Assembly: GCF_041905885.1 (NCBI RefSeq)
Contig: NZ_JAYRKD010000014.1
Span: 74,734-138,733, forward strand
Length of the DNA: 64,000 bases
Direction: 5' to 3'
Source of the DNA: Dongia sp041905885
Lineage (GTDB): Bacteria > Pseudomonadota > Alphaproteobacteria > Dongiales > Dongiaceae
The translations under genes and the position numbers were made by a program. This document shows, one piece after another, positions 37,095 through 45,930 of this stretch (within the stretch, counting starts at the first letter, position 1; each line of letters opens with the position of its first letter). The notes under the pieces were generated by a model. It was not told the DNA's origin and searched no databases. It saw only the letters and a list, made by a program, of their open reading frames with translations.

Positions 37095-39101
37095 TCAGTA
37101 GCCCCAAAGATGCTGCAGGCCAATAGCCCCCTGCGGCGAGACTCCGAGCACATGGGCATTGAGGTCCGCATCCGCCGACTTCACCTGGAGCGTGGCGATG
37201 CCGCTCGGGCCGAGATGCCGCGCGAGGTCCGGCAGCACATCGTCCAGCCAGACCACCTCGGAGCCGAAGGCCGGCAGGGTCAGGTAATGCGACAGCCGGC
37301 GGCCGGCATTGTTGATCGCGCTGATCTCGATATCGGCCGGCATGTCATAGGCGAGGTTGCCGCTGGCGTTCACCACGTAGACGCCGGTGCGGTAGCCGCC
37401 CTTGGTGCGGACCCGGCCGATCACGTTGGTGCGGCCGATCACGCCGATCGAGGGATGCAGCCAATGCGGCAGGGTCGGCACGATCGCGCCGAGATTGCGC
37501 CAGGAGTTCTGGAACTCGGTGTAGTCCTGGTCGCCGGTCTTCAGGTGCCGCACCAGCATGTCGGAGGTCGTCACCAGGCGCTGCGGCGCCAGGCCGATCT
37601 TCAGGTGATCCGGCGCCACCAGCGCGGTCGCGACCTTGGCGGCATCGGCACCATTCCACTGCCGCACCACATCCTCGATCAGGGCCGCGCCGACGAAGTC
37701 CTTGTGATAGGCGTAATCACCCAGCGCCTTGCCGGCCTTGTCGAAGAAGCGCACCAGATAATCCGCGAAAGGCGGGTTCGAGGCGTCGAAGTTGAAGCCG
37801 AAGCTCAAGTCCTCCTGGCCCCAGCGCACCGGCAACGCGACCGGATTGATCAGGAAGCCCGCCGCAATCGCCTTCTCGACGATGTCGCGCTCTTCCGGCT
37901 TGAAGACGATGTCGCTGCGGTCATCGACACCGACGCGGCAGAGGTGGTTGGCGGCGATGCTGCCCTGCTTGCCCGGCAGGCCCTCTTCCAGCGCATACCA
38001 GAACGAGGTGCCATAGCCGTGATAAGCGGCCGCGAAATATTCTCGCCCGTTCCCGTGCTTCGGCCGGCGCTCGAAATCGACCACCTCGACCGGACGCTTG
38101 CGCGAACGGCGCTGCTGCAGCTTGCCGTCGCCCGAGCCGACCGCGATCCCGTCGTTCGGCCCCATGTCGAGATCGTAGTTCGGCACCGTGATCAGCACAT
38201 GGCCGCGCTCGCGCACCACCGAATCGATCAGGCGGAACTCCTGCAGCCGGTTCGGATTCTTGAAGAACTGGTGCGAGCCGTGAATGATCGTGAAGGAGTC
38301 CTTCCAGAACACGTCGCCGCAGATCCGGAAGCGATAATGGCGCCCACGGGTGAGGAAGGGATGCGCGACCCAGATCTTGAGGCAGACCGGGCCTTCGCGC
38401 CGGCCATCGGCGCCGACGCCGGCCAGCTCGTTGAGGTTGAGCGCCACCGACTGGTTCGGGCCGAGGACGCGATAGCTGCGCTTGATGCCGCTCTCGGCGA
38501 TCACCTCGAAGCGGAACTGCAGATTGTCCTTGATGCCGAAGAATTCTTCGAAGTGATTGAAGACGAGTGCATCGACATCATCGATCTCGACCGGGACGGC
38601 CGCGGTGCCGCCGCAGAACTCCCAGTTCTCCGCGACCCAGTGCACCGGCAAGGTCGGCGCATGCGCGCCGACCTCGCGCACGGCGAAGCGGAACCGGGTT
38701 CCGATATCGCCGCCGCCGACCACGATGGCATCGAGGCCGCTCAGCGCCTCGCGGCAGAAGCGCCGGGCGCCGGCCGGGATGTCGGAGACGAAGTCGGTGG
38801 AGAGCCAGACCTGGCTCATGTCCGCGGCCTGTGCCGCCATCAGATCGGCAAAGCCGCGATCGCCGAACACACCGATACGGCGCGCACCGTCGGCGCGCAG
38901 CAGTTTCAGCACATCGGCCACGTTCTGGCTGACCTTGGTCTTGGAATCGGGCTGACCGCCGGCCGAGGGATGAGTCCCCGCCTTGAACTTGCCCTTCTTC
39001 TTGGATTTGGCGCCGAGCCAGTCGAGGCCGAACAGGGTGCGCAGCGTACCGCCCGCCCCGTTGCCGCCGCTGTCAGCGAGATGCAGATCCGACGTCTTCA
39101 T
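37095..39101 (-). CDS. Unrecognised 668-residue protein, possible glycan-modifying protein
   Basis: No signal peptide. The N-terminus is polar with a Lys-rich stretch. A Rossmann-like segment (about 65-180) contains GVFGDRGFADLMAAQAADM and VVGGGDIGTRFRF. A middle part (about 180-430) includes a His/Phe-rich FTIIHGSHQFFKNPNR and SFWYALEEGLPGKQGS. A C-terminal beta-rich region contains GRTNVIGRVRTKGGYRTGV. It heads the operon with a ParB-like gene and an ABC exporter. The AAAYHGYGTSFWYALEEG and NHLC segments hint at a sugar-binding or transferase fold, but I cannot name a family. Confidence 0.5.
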   Translation of the reverse strand: MKTSDLHLADSGGNGAGGTLRTLFGLDWLGAKSKKKGKFKAGTHPSAGGQPDSKTKVSQNVADVLKLLRADGARRIGVFGDRGFADLMAAQAADMSQVWLSTDFVSDIPAGARRFCREALSGLDAIVVGGGDIGTRFRFAVREVGAHAPTLPVHWVAENWEFCGGTAAVPVEIDDVDALVFNHFEEFFGIKDNLQFRFEVIAESGIKRSYRVLGPNQSVALNLNELAGVGADGRREGPVCLKIWVAHPFLTRGRHYRFRICGDVFWKDSFTIIHGSHQFFKNPNRLQEFRLIDSVVRERGHVLITVPNYDLDMGPNDGIAVGSGDGKLQQRRSRKRPVEVVDFERRPKHGNGREYFAAAYHGYGTSFWYALEEGLPGKQGSIAANHLCRVGVDDRSDIVFKPEERDIVEKAIAAGFLINPVALPVRWGQEDLSFGFNFDASNPPFADYLVRFFDKAGKALGDYAYHKDFVGAALIEDVVRQWNGADAAKVATALVAPDHLKIGLAPQRLVTTSDMLVRHLKTGDQDYTEFQNSWRNLGAIVPTLPHWLHPSIGVIGRTNVIGRVRTKGGYRTGVYVVNASGNLAYDMPADIEISAINNAGRRLSHYLTLPAFGSEVVWLDDVLPDLARHLGPSGIATLQVKSADADLNAHVLGVSPQGAIGLQHLWGY

Positions 39102-39294
39102 TCGTCATTTCGGCCGCTTCGGGCGCGGCCCTCCCCTCGGGTCAGGCGCCATTCAGGCTCGCTCGCGCGCCTTGAGATCGCACCGGACATTTGCTATGCA
39201 CACACAAATCCTAGGGGCCGTGCCGCCCCTCCGCAATCTACCATTTGTGCGGCATATTATCATCGGTGCGACCAAAGGTCCCCCAAGGTTCACT

Positions 39295-41037
39295 ATGACA
39301 CTGACGGCAACGCCCACGAGCAGCGCCAATCTGGCGCTGCGACGGGCTGATTTCGAAACGCTTTGGGAGGGCCTCGACTATGCGGCCCGCGGCGACACCG
39401 GATTCAACTTCTTCACCGCGCGCGGTGAGCTGAAGCAGGTCCTGACCTTCCGCGAATTGCGCGAACGCGCCCGCGATCTGGCCCAGCGCCTGGCCGCGCT
39501 CGGCCTGCCGCGCGGCGAGCGGATGGTGATGGTGGCCGACACCACGCCCGACTTCTGCGTGACCTTCATGGCGACCCAATATGCCGGCCTCATTCCCGTG
39601 CCGGTCGCCATCCCGACCAGCCTCGGCGGCCGGGCCGCCTATGTCGAGCAGCTCAAGCATCAGATCGAAGGCTGCGGCGCCAGGCTCGCCTGGGCGCCGG
39701 ATGATCTCCTTCCCTTCCTGCGCGAAGCGGCGGAGGGACTTGACCTCACGCTCGTGGGCGGCAGCGCCGATTTCGCCGAACTGCCCACCGGCGGCGCCGA
39801 TCTGAATCCGTTCGCCAAGAACGAGCCCAGCTATCTGCAGTATTCCTCTGGCAGCACGCGCTTTCCGAAGGGCATCGATATTCCGCAGAGCGTGTTGATG
39901 GCCAATGCCTATGGGATCGGCAATCACGGGCTCCAGGTGCGCGGCGGCGATCGCTGCGCTTCCTGGCTGCCGTTCTACCACGACATGGGCCTGGTCGGGT
40001 TCATGCTGTCGCCGATGCTGAACCAGCTATCGGTGGACTACCTCACGACCCGCGATTTCGCCCGGCGGTCGCTGACCTGGCTGAACCTGCTCTCCGAGCA
40101 CCGCGGCACCCTCGCCTACTCACCCAGTTTCGGCTACGACCTCTGCGTCCGCCGTCTGCGGGACGGCACCGAGTTCAAGGGCGACCTCTCGTCCTGGCGC
40201 GCGGCCGGGATCGGTGGTGACATGGTGCAGCCGGCGGTGCTGCGCCGGTTTGCCGATGCCTTCAACGCGTTCGGCTTCCGCGAGACCGCCTTCTGCCCGA
40301 GCTACGGCATGGCGGAGACCACGCTCGCCATGAGCTTCGCGCCGCTCGAGGACCTGTACACGCTGGATCACATCTCGCGCGAGGGGCTGGAGCGCGACCG
40401 CGCCGAGCCGGCCGAAGCCGGACCCCAATCCCGCGGCTTCATCGCCAACGGCCCCGCTTTGCCCGGGCATGAGATCGAGGTCCGCGACGCGGCCGGAAAC
40501 CCGCTGCCGGAGCGCCGGATCGGCCGAATCTTCTTCCGCGGCCCCAGCGTCATGCGCGGCTATTACAACCAGCCGGAGCTGACCCGCGAGACACTGTCGC
40601 CTGAGGGTTGGCTGGACACCGGCGATCGCGGTTATCTGCTGAACGGGCAGATCGTGATCACCGGCCGGGCCAAGGATCTCATCATCCTCAACGGCCGCAA
40701 CATCTGGCCGCAGGATCTGGAATGGGCGGCGGAGGACGGCGTCGCCGAGCTGCGCCGCGGCGACGTCGCCGCGATCTCGGTCGAGAACCCGGATGAGGAA
40801 GATGCCGAGCGCATCGTGATCCTGGTGCAGTGCCGCAACAGCGATCCGGAAGCCCGCGCCAAGCTGCAGCGCGAGGTCGCCGCCGTGCTGCAAAAGTCGA
40901 TGGCGGTCGAGGCGAGTGTCGTCCTGGTGCCGCCGCACGGTCTGCCGCAGACTTCCTCCGGCAAATTGAGCCGGGCCAAGGCCAAGGCCAACTTCCTCGC
41001 CGGGGTCTACGCCCGCGCCGAGGCGGCCTCGGCTTGA
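39295..41037 (+). CDS. Fatty acyl-AMP ligase / acyl-ACP synthetase of sphingolipid synthesis (AasR-like)
   Basis: 580 residues from the ATG at 39295 (AAGG at 39285-39288); the longer open frame starts inside the divergent promoter region. An ANL-family adenylating enzyme: the P-loop YSSGSTRFPKG at about 183-193 (family TSGSTxxPKG), the hinge WLDTGDRGYL, and the C-terminal lysine in SGKLSRAKAK. Context (CerR, ACP and Spt follow) points to the ligase that loads a fatty acid onto the dedicated acyl carrier protein, as AasR does in Caulobacter. The reductase starts 4 bases after its stop. Confidence 0.85.
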   Translation: MTLTATPTSSANLALRRADFETLWEGLDYAARGDTGFNFFTARGELKQVLTFRELRERARDLAQRLAALGLPRGERMVMVADTTPDFCVTFMATQYAGLIPVPVAIPTSLGGRAAYVEQLKHQIEGCGARLAWAPDDLLPFLREAAEGLDLTLVGGSADFAELPTGGADLNPFAKNEPSYLQYSSGSTRFPKGIDIPQSVLMANAYGIGNHGLQVRGGDRCASWLPFYHDMGLVGFMLSPMLNQLSVDYLTTRDFARRSLTWLNLLSEHRGTLAYSPSFGYDLCVRRLRDGTEFKGDLSSWRAAGIGGDMVQPAVLRRFADAFNAFGFRETAFCPSYGMAETTLAMSFAPLEDLYTLDHISREGLERDRAEPAEAGPQSRGFIANGPALPGHEIEVRDAAGNPLPERRIGRIFFRGPSVMRGYYNQPELTRETLSPEGWLDTGDRGYLLNGQIVITGRAKDLIILNGRNIWPQDLEWAAEDGVAELRRGDVAAISVENPDEEDAERIVILVQCRNSDPEARAKLQREVAAVLQKSMAVEASVVLVPPHGLPQTSSGKLSRAKAKANFLAGVYARAEAASA

Positions 41038-41041
41038 CGCC

Positions 41042-41986
41042 ATGATGCGGGTCGCCGTCACCGGGGCGACCGGTTTTGTCGGGTCGCATGTCATCCGCCG
41101 GCTGACCGCCAATGGCCATCAGGTCCGCATCCTCGCGCGCCGCATGCCGATCACCGCGCTGACGCCCGACCGGCCGCTGGAAGTCGTGCTGGGCGACCTA
41201 GACGATCAGGCGGCGCTGCAGCGACTGGTCGGCGGAGTCGACGCGGTCATCCATGTCGCCGGCATCATCAAGGCCCGCCACGCCGCCCAGTTTCACAAGG
41301 TCAATGTCGAGGGCACGCGGCATGTCGCGGCGGCACTGAGCGAAGCCGCGCCGGACCTGCGCGTGATCCATGTCTCGTCCCTGGCGGCCCGGGAGCCCGG
41401 CCTCTCGCCCTATTGCGCCAGCAAGCGGGGCGGCGAGGACGCGATCAAGTCGCTGCCGAACCCGGCGCGGCTCACCATCATCCGTCCCCCCGCGGTCTAC
41501 GGCCCGGGCGACAGCGAGATCTTCCCGATGTTCAAGGCCGCTTCGCTCGGGCTCTGCGCCTATCCGGCCGCGCCGCAGAGCCGGGTTTCCCTGATCCATG
41601 GCGCCGACCTCGCCGCCGCGATCGTGGCCGCCGTGGAAGCCACGGGTCTCGACCCGGTCTATGAGCTGGATGACGGCCATGCCGGCGGCTATGCCTGGGC
41701 TGAGATCGGCGCCGGATTGTCCGCTGCGCTGGCCCGTCCGGTCCGGATGATCCGCGTTCCCAGGCCCCTGCTGACCGCGATCGCCGCCGGCGTGGAACTG
41801 CACCGCCGGTTCGCCGGTTCACTGACCGCGCTCTCCTTCGCCAAGGTGCCGGAGCTCTACCACCCCGACTGGGCCGCCCGGGGGCCGCGCCTGGAAACGA
41901 AGACCGGTTGGAAACCGGCCTTCGACATCACAAAAGGTTTCGCGGACACCCTGGCTTGGTATCGCGCTATAGGTTGGATGCGTTAA
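41042..41986 (+). CDS. NAD(P)-dependent epimerase/reductase, probable ketoceramide reductase (CerR-like)
   Basis: 314 residues, extended SDR family. The Rossmann motif GATGFVGSH begins at residue 8, and the catalytic Y124-x3-K128 (SPYCASKRGGED) follows HVSSLA. In Caulobacter a protein of this class in the same gene neighbourhood (CerR) reduces the 3-keto group during ceramide formation. The assignment rests on that context together with the fold. It overlaps no gene but sits 4 bases after the ligase, so they are co-transcribed. ATGs at 41042 and 41045 are equivalent choices. Confidence 0.82.
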   Translation: MMRVAVTGATGFVGSHVIRRLTANGHQVRILARRMPITALTPDRPLEVVLGDLDDQAALQRLVGGVDAVIHVAGIIKARHAAQFHKVNVEGTRHVAAALSEAAPDLRVIHVSSLAAREPGLSPYCASKRGGEDAIKSLPNPARLTIIRPPAVYGPGDSEIFPMFKAASLGLCAYPAAPQSRVSLIHGADLAAAIVAAVEATGLDPVYELDDGHAGGYAWAEIGAGLSAALARPVRMIRVPRPLLTAIAAGVELHRRFAGSLTALSFAKVPELYHPDWAARGPRLETKTGWKPAFDITKGFADTLAWYRAIGWMR

Positions 41987-42171
41987 CCAAGTGCCATACG
42001 AAATGCGGCTCGCAAGTCCTTGATTCGGGCCAATTGTTACATATTGAAACAAAATGTCATTTCACCAAAACGCCGCAATCGGGTGACAAGTGACCTCGCC
42101 AGCGTCACCTACGTCGACGCGGGCAAGGGGCGGTTTGGGGTCCCCGGGCAATAGAGACATCGGAAGGCATT

Positions 42172-42450
42172 TTGGCTGCAGTCGCAATCATGGGCATGGA
42201 CGCACCGACCGAGGACCCGTTCCTCGCCGAGATCATCACCGCGCTCCAGCCGTTCAAGAAGTCGGACGCGACCATCACTGCCGAGACCGATATCGCCCGC
42301 GATCTCAAACTGGATTCACTTGCGGTTATGGACCTTCTGATGGTGCTCGAAGACAAATTCGACGTGTCGATCCCGCTGAACATGGTCGCGGAGATCACCA
42401 CGGTCGGGCAACTGGCGAAGGCCGTCCGCGATGAAAAGGCGGGGGCATAA
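42172..42450 (+). CDS. Dedicated acyl carrier protein for sphingolipid synthesis (AcpR-like)
   Basis: 92 residues if translation starts at the TTG at 42172, which has GGAAGG at 42162-42167; ATGs at 42190 and 42196 have no ribosome site. The phosphopantetheine serine is S49 in DLKLDSLAVMDLL, and the helix II/III pattern is typical (VLEDKFDVSIPLNMVAEI). It supplies the acyl group to serine palmitoyltransferase. It starts 2 bases upstream of the spt gene with the stop before its ATG, so expression is coupled. The preceding 185 bases are AT-rich and probably carry the operon promoter. Confidence 0.88.
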   Translation: MAAVAIMGMDAPTEDPFLAEIITALQPFKKSDATITAETDIARDLKLDSLAVMDLLMVLEDKFDVSIPLNMVAEITTVGQLAKAVRDEKAGA

Positions 42451-42452
42451 CG

Positions 42453-43685
42453 ATGGGATTGTTCGACCGGTTCCAGGAATTGCGCGCGGCGCATGGCCAG
42501 ATCAAGGCCTGCGGCGCCGATCCGTTCGGCGTGAAGATGGATCGCATCCTCTCCTCGACCGAAGCCGAGATTAAGGGCCGCCACACCATCCTTTGCGGCA
42601 GCAACAACTATCTCGGCCTGACCTTCGACGCCGACAGCCTCGCGGCCGCCAAGGCCTCGCTCGATAAATACGGCACCGGAACCACGGGTTCGCGGATCGC
42701 CAACGGTTCCTACGAAGACCACAAGGCGCTGGAGCAGGATCTCGCCGACTTCTACGGCAAGAAGCACTGCATGGTGTTCACCACCGGTTACCAGGCCAAT
42801 CTCGGCGCGATTTCGACCCTGGCCGGCCCCGGCGACTATCTGCTGGTCGATGCCGACAGCCATGCCTCGATCTACGACGCCTGCCGCCTCGGCCATGCGA
42901 CCGTGATCCGCTTCAAGCACAACGACCCGGCCGATCTCGACAAGCGCCTGGCGCGCCTCTCCAAGGAGCCCGGCAACAAGATCGTCGTGGTCGAGGGCAT
43001 CTACTCGATGCTGGGCGACCATGCCCCGCTGAAGGAGTTCGTCGCGGTCAAGAAGAAGCACGGCGCCTACCTGCTCGTCGATGAAGCCCATTCGATGGGC
43101 GTCATGGGCAAGACCGGCCGGGGTTGTTTGGAACACGACGGCGTCGATGACGACGTCGATTTCGTGACCGGCACCTTCTCCAAGTCGATGGGTGCGATCG
43201 GCGGCTTCCTGATCTCCGACCACCCGGAGTTCGACATCCTCCGCGTCACCTGCCGCCCTTACATGTTCACCGCGTCGCTGCCGCCGTCGATCGTCGCCTC
43301 GGTGCGCGCCTCTCTCGCCCGGCTCCGCGCCGAGCCGGAGATGATGAACCGCCTCTGGCAGAACGTGGACACGCTCTATGACGGCCTGCAGGCCAAGGGC
43401 TTCCGCCTCGGCAAGCAGCGTGGCCCGGTGGTCGCCGTCCACATCAACGGCCCGGAGCTCGCCGCCATGGCGTGGCACGGGCTGCTCGAGGCCGGCGTCT
43501 ACGTGAACCTGGCGCTGCCGCCGGCGACCCCGAGCGGCACCGCCCTCCTCCGTTGCTCGGTCTGCGCGGCGCATACGACGGCGCAGCTCGAGAAAGTCAT
43601 CGAAGCATTGACCACAGTGGGACGTCAGCTCGGCATTATCCCGGCCGAGGACGGCGCAGGCCAAGTCAGGGCCGCTGCCGAATAG
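42453..43685 (+). CDS. spt: Serine palmitoyltransferase
   Basis: 410 residues, alpha-oxoamine synthase family. The PLP lysine is K244 in TGTFSKSMGAIGGF. H137 (DADSHASIYD) stacks on PLP, and D210/H213 lie in LLVDEAHSMGV. The N-terminus FDRFQELRAA and the GIYSMLGD region favour Spt over glycine C-acetyltransferase and KBL, as does the adjacent dedicated ACP. It condenses serine with an acyl thioester to 3-ketosphinganine, the first step of sphingolipid synthesis. A strong terminator follows. Confidence 0.92.
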   Translation: MGLFDRFQELRAAHGQIKACGADPFGVKMDRILSSTEAEIKGRHTILCGSNNYLGLTFDADSLAAAKASLDKYGTGTTGSRIANGSYEDHKALEQDLADFYGKKHCMVFTTGYQANLGAISTLAGPGDYLLVDADSHASIYDACRLGHATVIRFKHNDPADLDKRLARLSKEPGNKIVVVEGIYSMLGDHAPLKEFVAVKKKHGAYLLVDEAHSMGVMGKTGRGCLEHDGVDDDVDFVTGTFSKSMGAIGGFLISDHPEFDILRVTCRPYMFTASLPPSIVASVRASLARLRAEPEMMNRLWQNVDTLYDGLQAKGFRLGKQRGPVVAVHINGPELAAMAWHGLLEAGVYVNLALPPATPSGTALLRCSVCAAHTTAQLEKVIEALTTVGRQLGIIPAEDGAGQVRAAAE

Positions 43686-43709
43686 CCGGGATACGTCGAG
43701 CTTAGGGGG

Positions 43710-43743
43710 AAGTCGGCCAGCCTCGTGCTGGCCGACTTTTTTT
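43710..43743 (+). terminator. Rho-independent terminator after spt
   Basis: A 12-bp stem (AAGTCGGCCAGC at 43710-43721, loop CTCGT, partner 43727-43738) runs into a T-rich tail to 43743. It ends the ligase-reductase-ACP-Spt transcription unit and separates it from the desaturase. Confidence 0.92.
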
Positions 43744-43872
43744 CAGGGTTTCGCGTTAACCGGCCCGGCCCCGCGACGATGGGTCCCGGATCATGGGTGG
43801 CCGGAATCACCCATCTTCTGGTAAACAACCTTGGAATTGGCGGGCTTCGCCCGCGCGTAGCAGTATTGGGAC

Positions 43873-44844
43873 ATGAGCCTGGATTTCACCTACTCCGACG
43901 AGGTCAACGAGCACTTCCAGCGCCGCCGGGACATCCTGAAGGCGCATCCCGAAGTGCGCCAGCTGATCGCCAAGAATCCCTGGACCACCGCCTGGGTCCT
44001 GGGTCTCGGCGCCGCACAGTTCGTGATCGCCGCGAATATCACCCAGGCGCCCTGGTGGGCGATGCTGCTGGTCGCCTATTTTGTCGGCGCGGTGATCAAC
44101 CATGCGCTCTACGTGCTGATGCATGAATGCACCCACGACACCGTCTTCGAAAAGGCGGTCTGGAATCGGGTGCTGGGCATCGTCTGCGACTTCGCGCTGG
44201 CTTTGCCGAGCGCCATGGCCTTCCGCAAATACCACCTGATGCACCACAAATATCTCGGCCAGTACGAGCGCGATCCGGACATCGTGCTGCACGGCGAGGC
44301 CAAGCTGGTGGGCAATGCCTGGTGGAAGAAGGCGCTCTGGATCGCCGGCCTCTCGATCTCGCAGATGCTGCGCCCCTTGAAGGTGAAGATGCTGATCGGC
44401 AAGCCGATCGGCGACGGCTGGATGACCGCCAACATGCTGGTCCAGATCGCGGTCGATGCGGCGCTGGTCTATTTCTTCGGCTGGTACGCCCTGCTCTATC
44501 TGGTGCTCTCGACCTTCTTCGCGCTCGGCCTGCACCCGATGGGCGGGCGCTGGATCCAGGAGCACTATTCAGTCGATCGCAAGCAGGACACCCACTCCTA
44601 CTACGGCCCGCTGAACAAGCTCTGCTTCAACATGGGCTACCATGTCGAGCATCATGACTTCGCCAACGTGCCGTGGAACAATCTGCCGAAGCTCAGGAAG
44701 GTCGCGGGCGAGTTCTACGACAACCGCTTCCACTACCGCTCCTGGGTCGCGGTGGTGCTGGGCTTCATCTTCAATCCGCAGATGTCGGCCTACAGCCGCG
44801 TGATCCACAACCAGTCGGTCCCGCACAAGCAGGCGGCGGAGTAG
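43873..44844 (+). CDS. Sphingolipid delta-4 desaturase-like fatty acid desaturase (DES1/DEGS-like)
   Basis: 323 residues with the three histidine boxes of membrane desaturases: H84-ECT-H88, H121-LM-H124-H125 and H257-VE-H260-H261. The match to the eukaryotic dihydroceramide desaturase family goes beyond the boxes. It has an N-terminal YSDEVNEHFQRRRDILKAHP, the block LGLHPMGGRWIQEHY, the block SYYGPLN, GYHVEHHDF, then PxLRKVAxEFYD and YSRV near the end. The length equals that of human DEGS1 as I remember it. It would insert the 4,5 double bond into the sphingoid base at the inner membrane. It lies alone after the Spt terminator and probably has its own promoter. Confidence 0.85.
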   Translation: MSLDFTYSDEVNEHFQRRRDILKAHPEVRQLIAKNPWTTAWVLGLGAAQFVIAANITQAPWWAMLLVAYFVGAVINHALYVLMHECTHDTVFEKAVWNRVLGIVCDFALALPSAMAFRKYHLMHHKYLGQYERDPDIVLHGEAKLVGNAWWKKALWIAGLSISQMLRPLKVKMLIGKPIGDGWMTANMLVQIAVDAALVYFFGWYALLYLVLSTFFALGLHPMGGRWIQEHYSVDRKQDTHSYYGPLNKLCFNMGYHVEHHDFANVPWNNLPKLRKVAGEFYDNRFHYRSWVAVVLGFIFNPQMSAYSRVIHNQSVPHKQAAE

Positions 44845-45021
44845 ACACAATGGGTTCTACGGGGGACCCGCGGCGGCGGGATATGGATTCTCCCTCGCCA
44901 CTCCTGAGGTCGCCAAGACCGTACACTATTGTGTGCGTCCGGTCAAGAGTGCGGTAACTCGCTGATAGCGCAGCATTTTACAGCACGATAGACGCAAGAT
45001 TGTTTCGCGCCGCTGCGGTGC

Positions 45022-45924
45022 CTAGCGGAAAGCGCCCATCCGATAGAGCCGCCAAGCAAGCCCCGGCGCCGCCAGCAGCGGATGCCGGCGCTGCCAGTCG
45101 GTGACCGGGACGGTCTTGCCGGAGTGGCGCTTGATCTTCCACAGCGCGTAGTCGAGGCCGCCGTCGAAGGTGAAGATGCCTTTGATGATACGCAGCAGGT
45201 TCAAGGTCTTGCCGAGCCGGCGGCGGCGCTTCCACTCCGCGGCGGCTTTCTCCGCTGACATTTCCGGCTGGCCCAGCTCTTCCAGTACCAGCGGTGTCAG
45301 GCGTTCATAACGTGCCTGGTCGTTTTCGAAGATCTTGACCGCGCGGTCGGCGCCCTCCGGCCGCAGCTCCGCTGCGTAGGTCTCGCGCAGCGCCCGGATC
45401 CAGAGCGTGCGGGCATCGCGGCTCGCGGGCTCCAGCGGCCAGGCGCGGCGCAGCATCGTCCTCACCGCATCCATGCAGGCCGTCACGACGCGGTCGGCGG
45501 TCACGGCGTCTCGGCTCCATATGTTCCGCGCCGGCTGCGCATAGCGCGCCCAGACCGACACGTTCTGTGTTTCCGGCCGGCAGAAGCGGGCGAAATCCTC
45601 GAGCGAGATCACCACATACTTGGCGCGGATCTGCGTCCCCTTCCAGACCGTCTCGCAATAAAAGGCATTGGGCGGCAGGATGCGGTTGGCGACCGCGAGC
45701 CAGCGCTTGTCATAGGCGCGGCCGTAATCGTCCACCAGGACGTAGAAATCGAGCAGGTTGTCGGCGAGCTCGGCTTCCGGCGAGCGCAGGCAGGAGCCGT
45801 AGAACAGCACCGCGACCGCGGCGCGCGCGTAGCGTCCGCGCAGCACGTCGGCGATCGCCGTCACCGTCGCGGCGACCGGACGGTTCAACTCCTCGCTCAG
45901 CAGCTCGCGCAGCGCTTGCGCCAT
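45022..45924 (-). CDS. Tam41-like cytidylyltransferase (possible CDP-lipid synthase)
   Basis: 300 residues. The nucleotidyltransferase layout FYGSCLRSPE (G43-S44), LLDFYVLVDDY (D59, D65, D66) and then RAKYVVISLEDF (101-111) with VWARYAQPARNIW resembles Tam41, the mitochondrial CDP-diacylglycerol synthase (YGSG, DFIxxVDD, KYGVIS, W..LYxAGRLxKP). There is no transmembrane segment, as expected for Tam41. It is the third gene of an operon with a lipid kinase and a CDP-alcohol phosphatidyltransferase, 6 bases after the kinase with GAGGGA overlapping the stop. I infer that it makes CDP-ceramide or CDP-diacylglycerol; no direct proof. Confidence 0.65.
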   Translation of the reverse strand: MAQALRELLSEELNRPVAATVTAIADVLRGRYARAAVAVLFYGSCLRSPEAELADNLLDFYVLVDDYGRAYDKRWLAVANRILPPNAFYCETVWKGTQIRAKYVVISLEDFARFCRPETQNVSVWARYAQPARNIWSRDAVTADRVVTACMDAVRTMLRRAWPLEPASRDARTLWIRALRETYAAELRPEGADRAVKIFENDQARYERLTPLVLEELGQPEMSAEKAAAEWKRRRRLGKTLNLLRIIKGIFTFDGGLDYALWKIKRHSGKTVPVTDWQRRHPLLAAPGLAWRLYRMGAFR

Positions 45925-45930
45925 CGTCCC

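Noticed and set aside
38983..39294. N-terminal extension of the acyl-AMP ligase
   Set aside because: The segment overlaps the divergent 668-residue gene and its promoter. The ATG at 39295 has a ribosome site and fits the family N-terminus.
42453..43685. The Spt gene as glycine C-acetyltransferase (KBL) or BioF
   Set aside because: The motifs are shared by the whole alpha-oxoamine synthase family, but the dedicated ACP, acyl ligase, reductase and ceramide synthase around it make Spt far more likely. There is no threonine dehydrogenase or biotin gene next to it.
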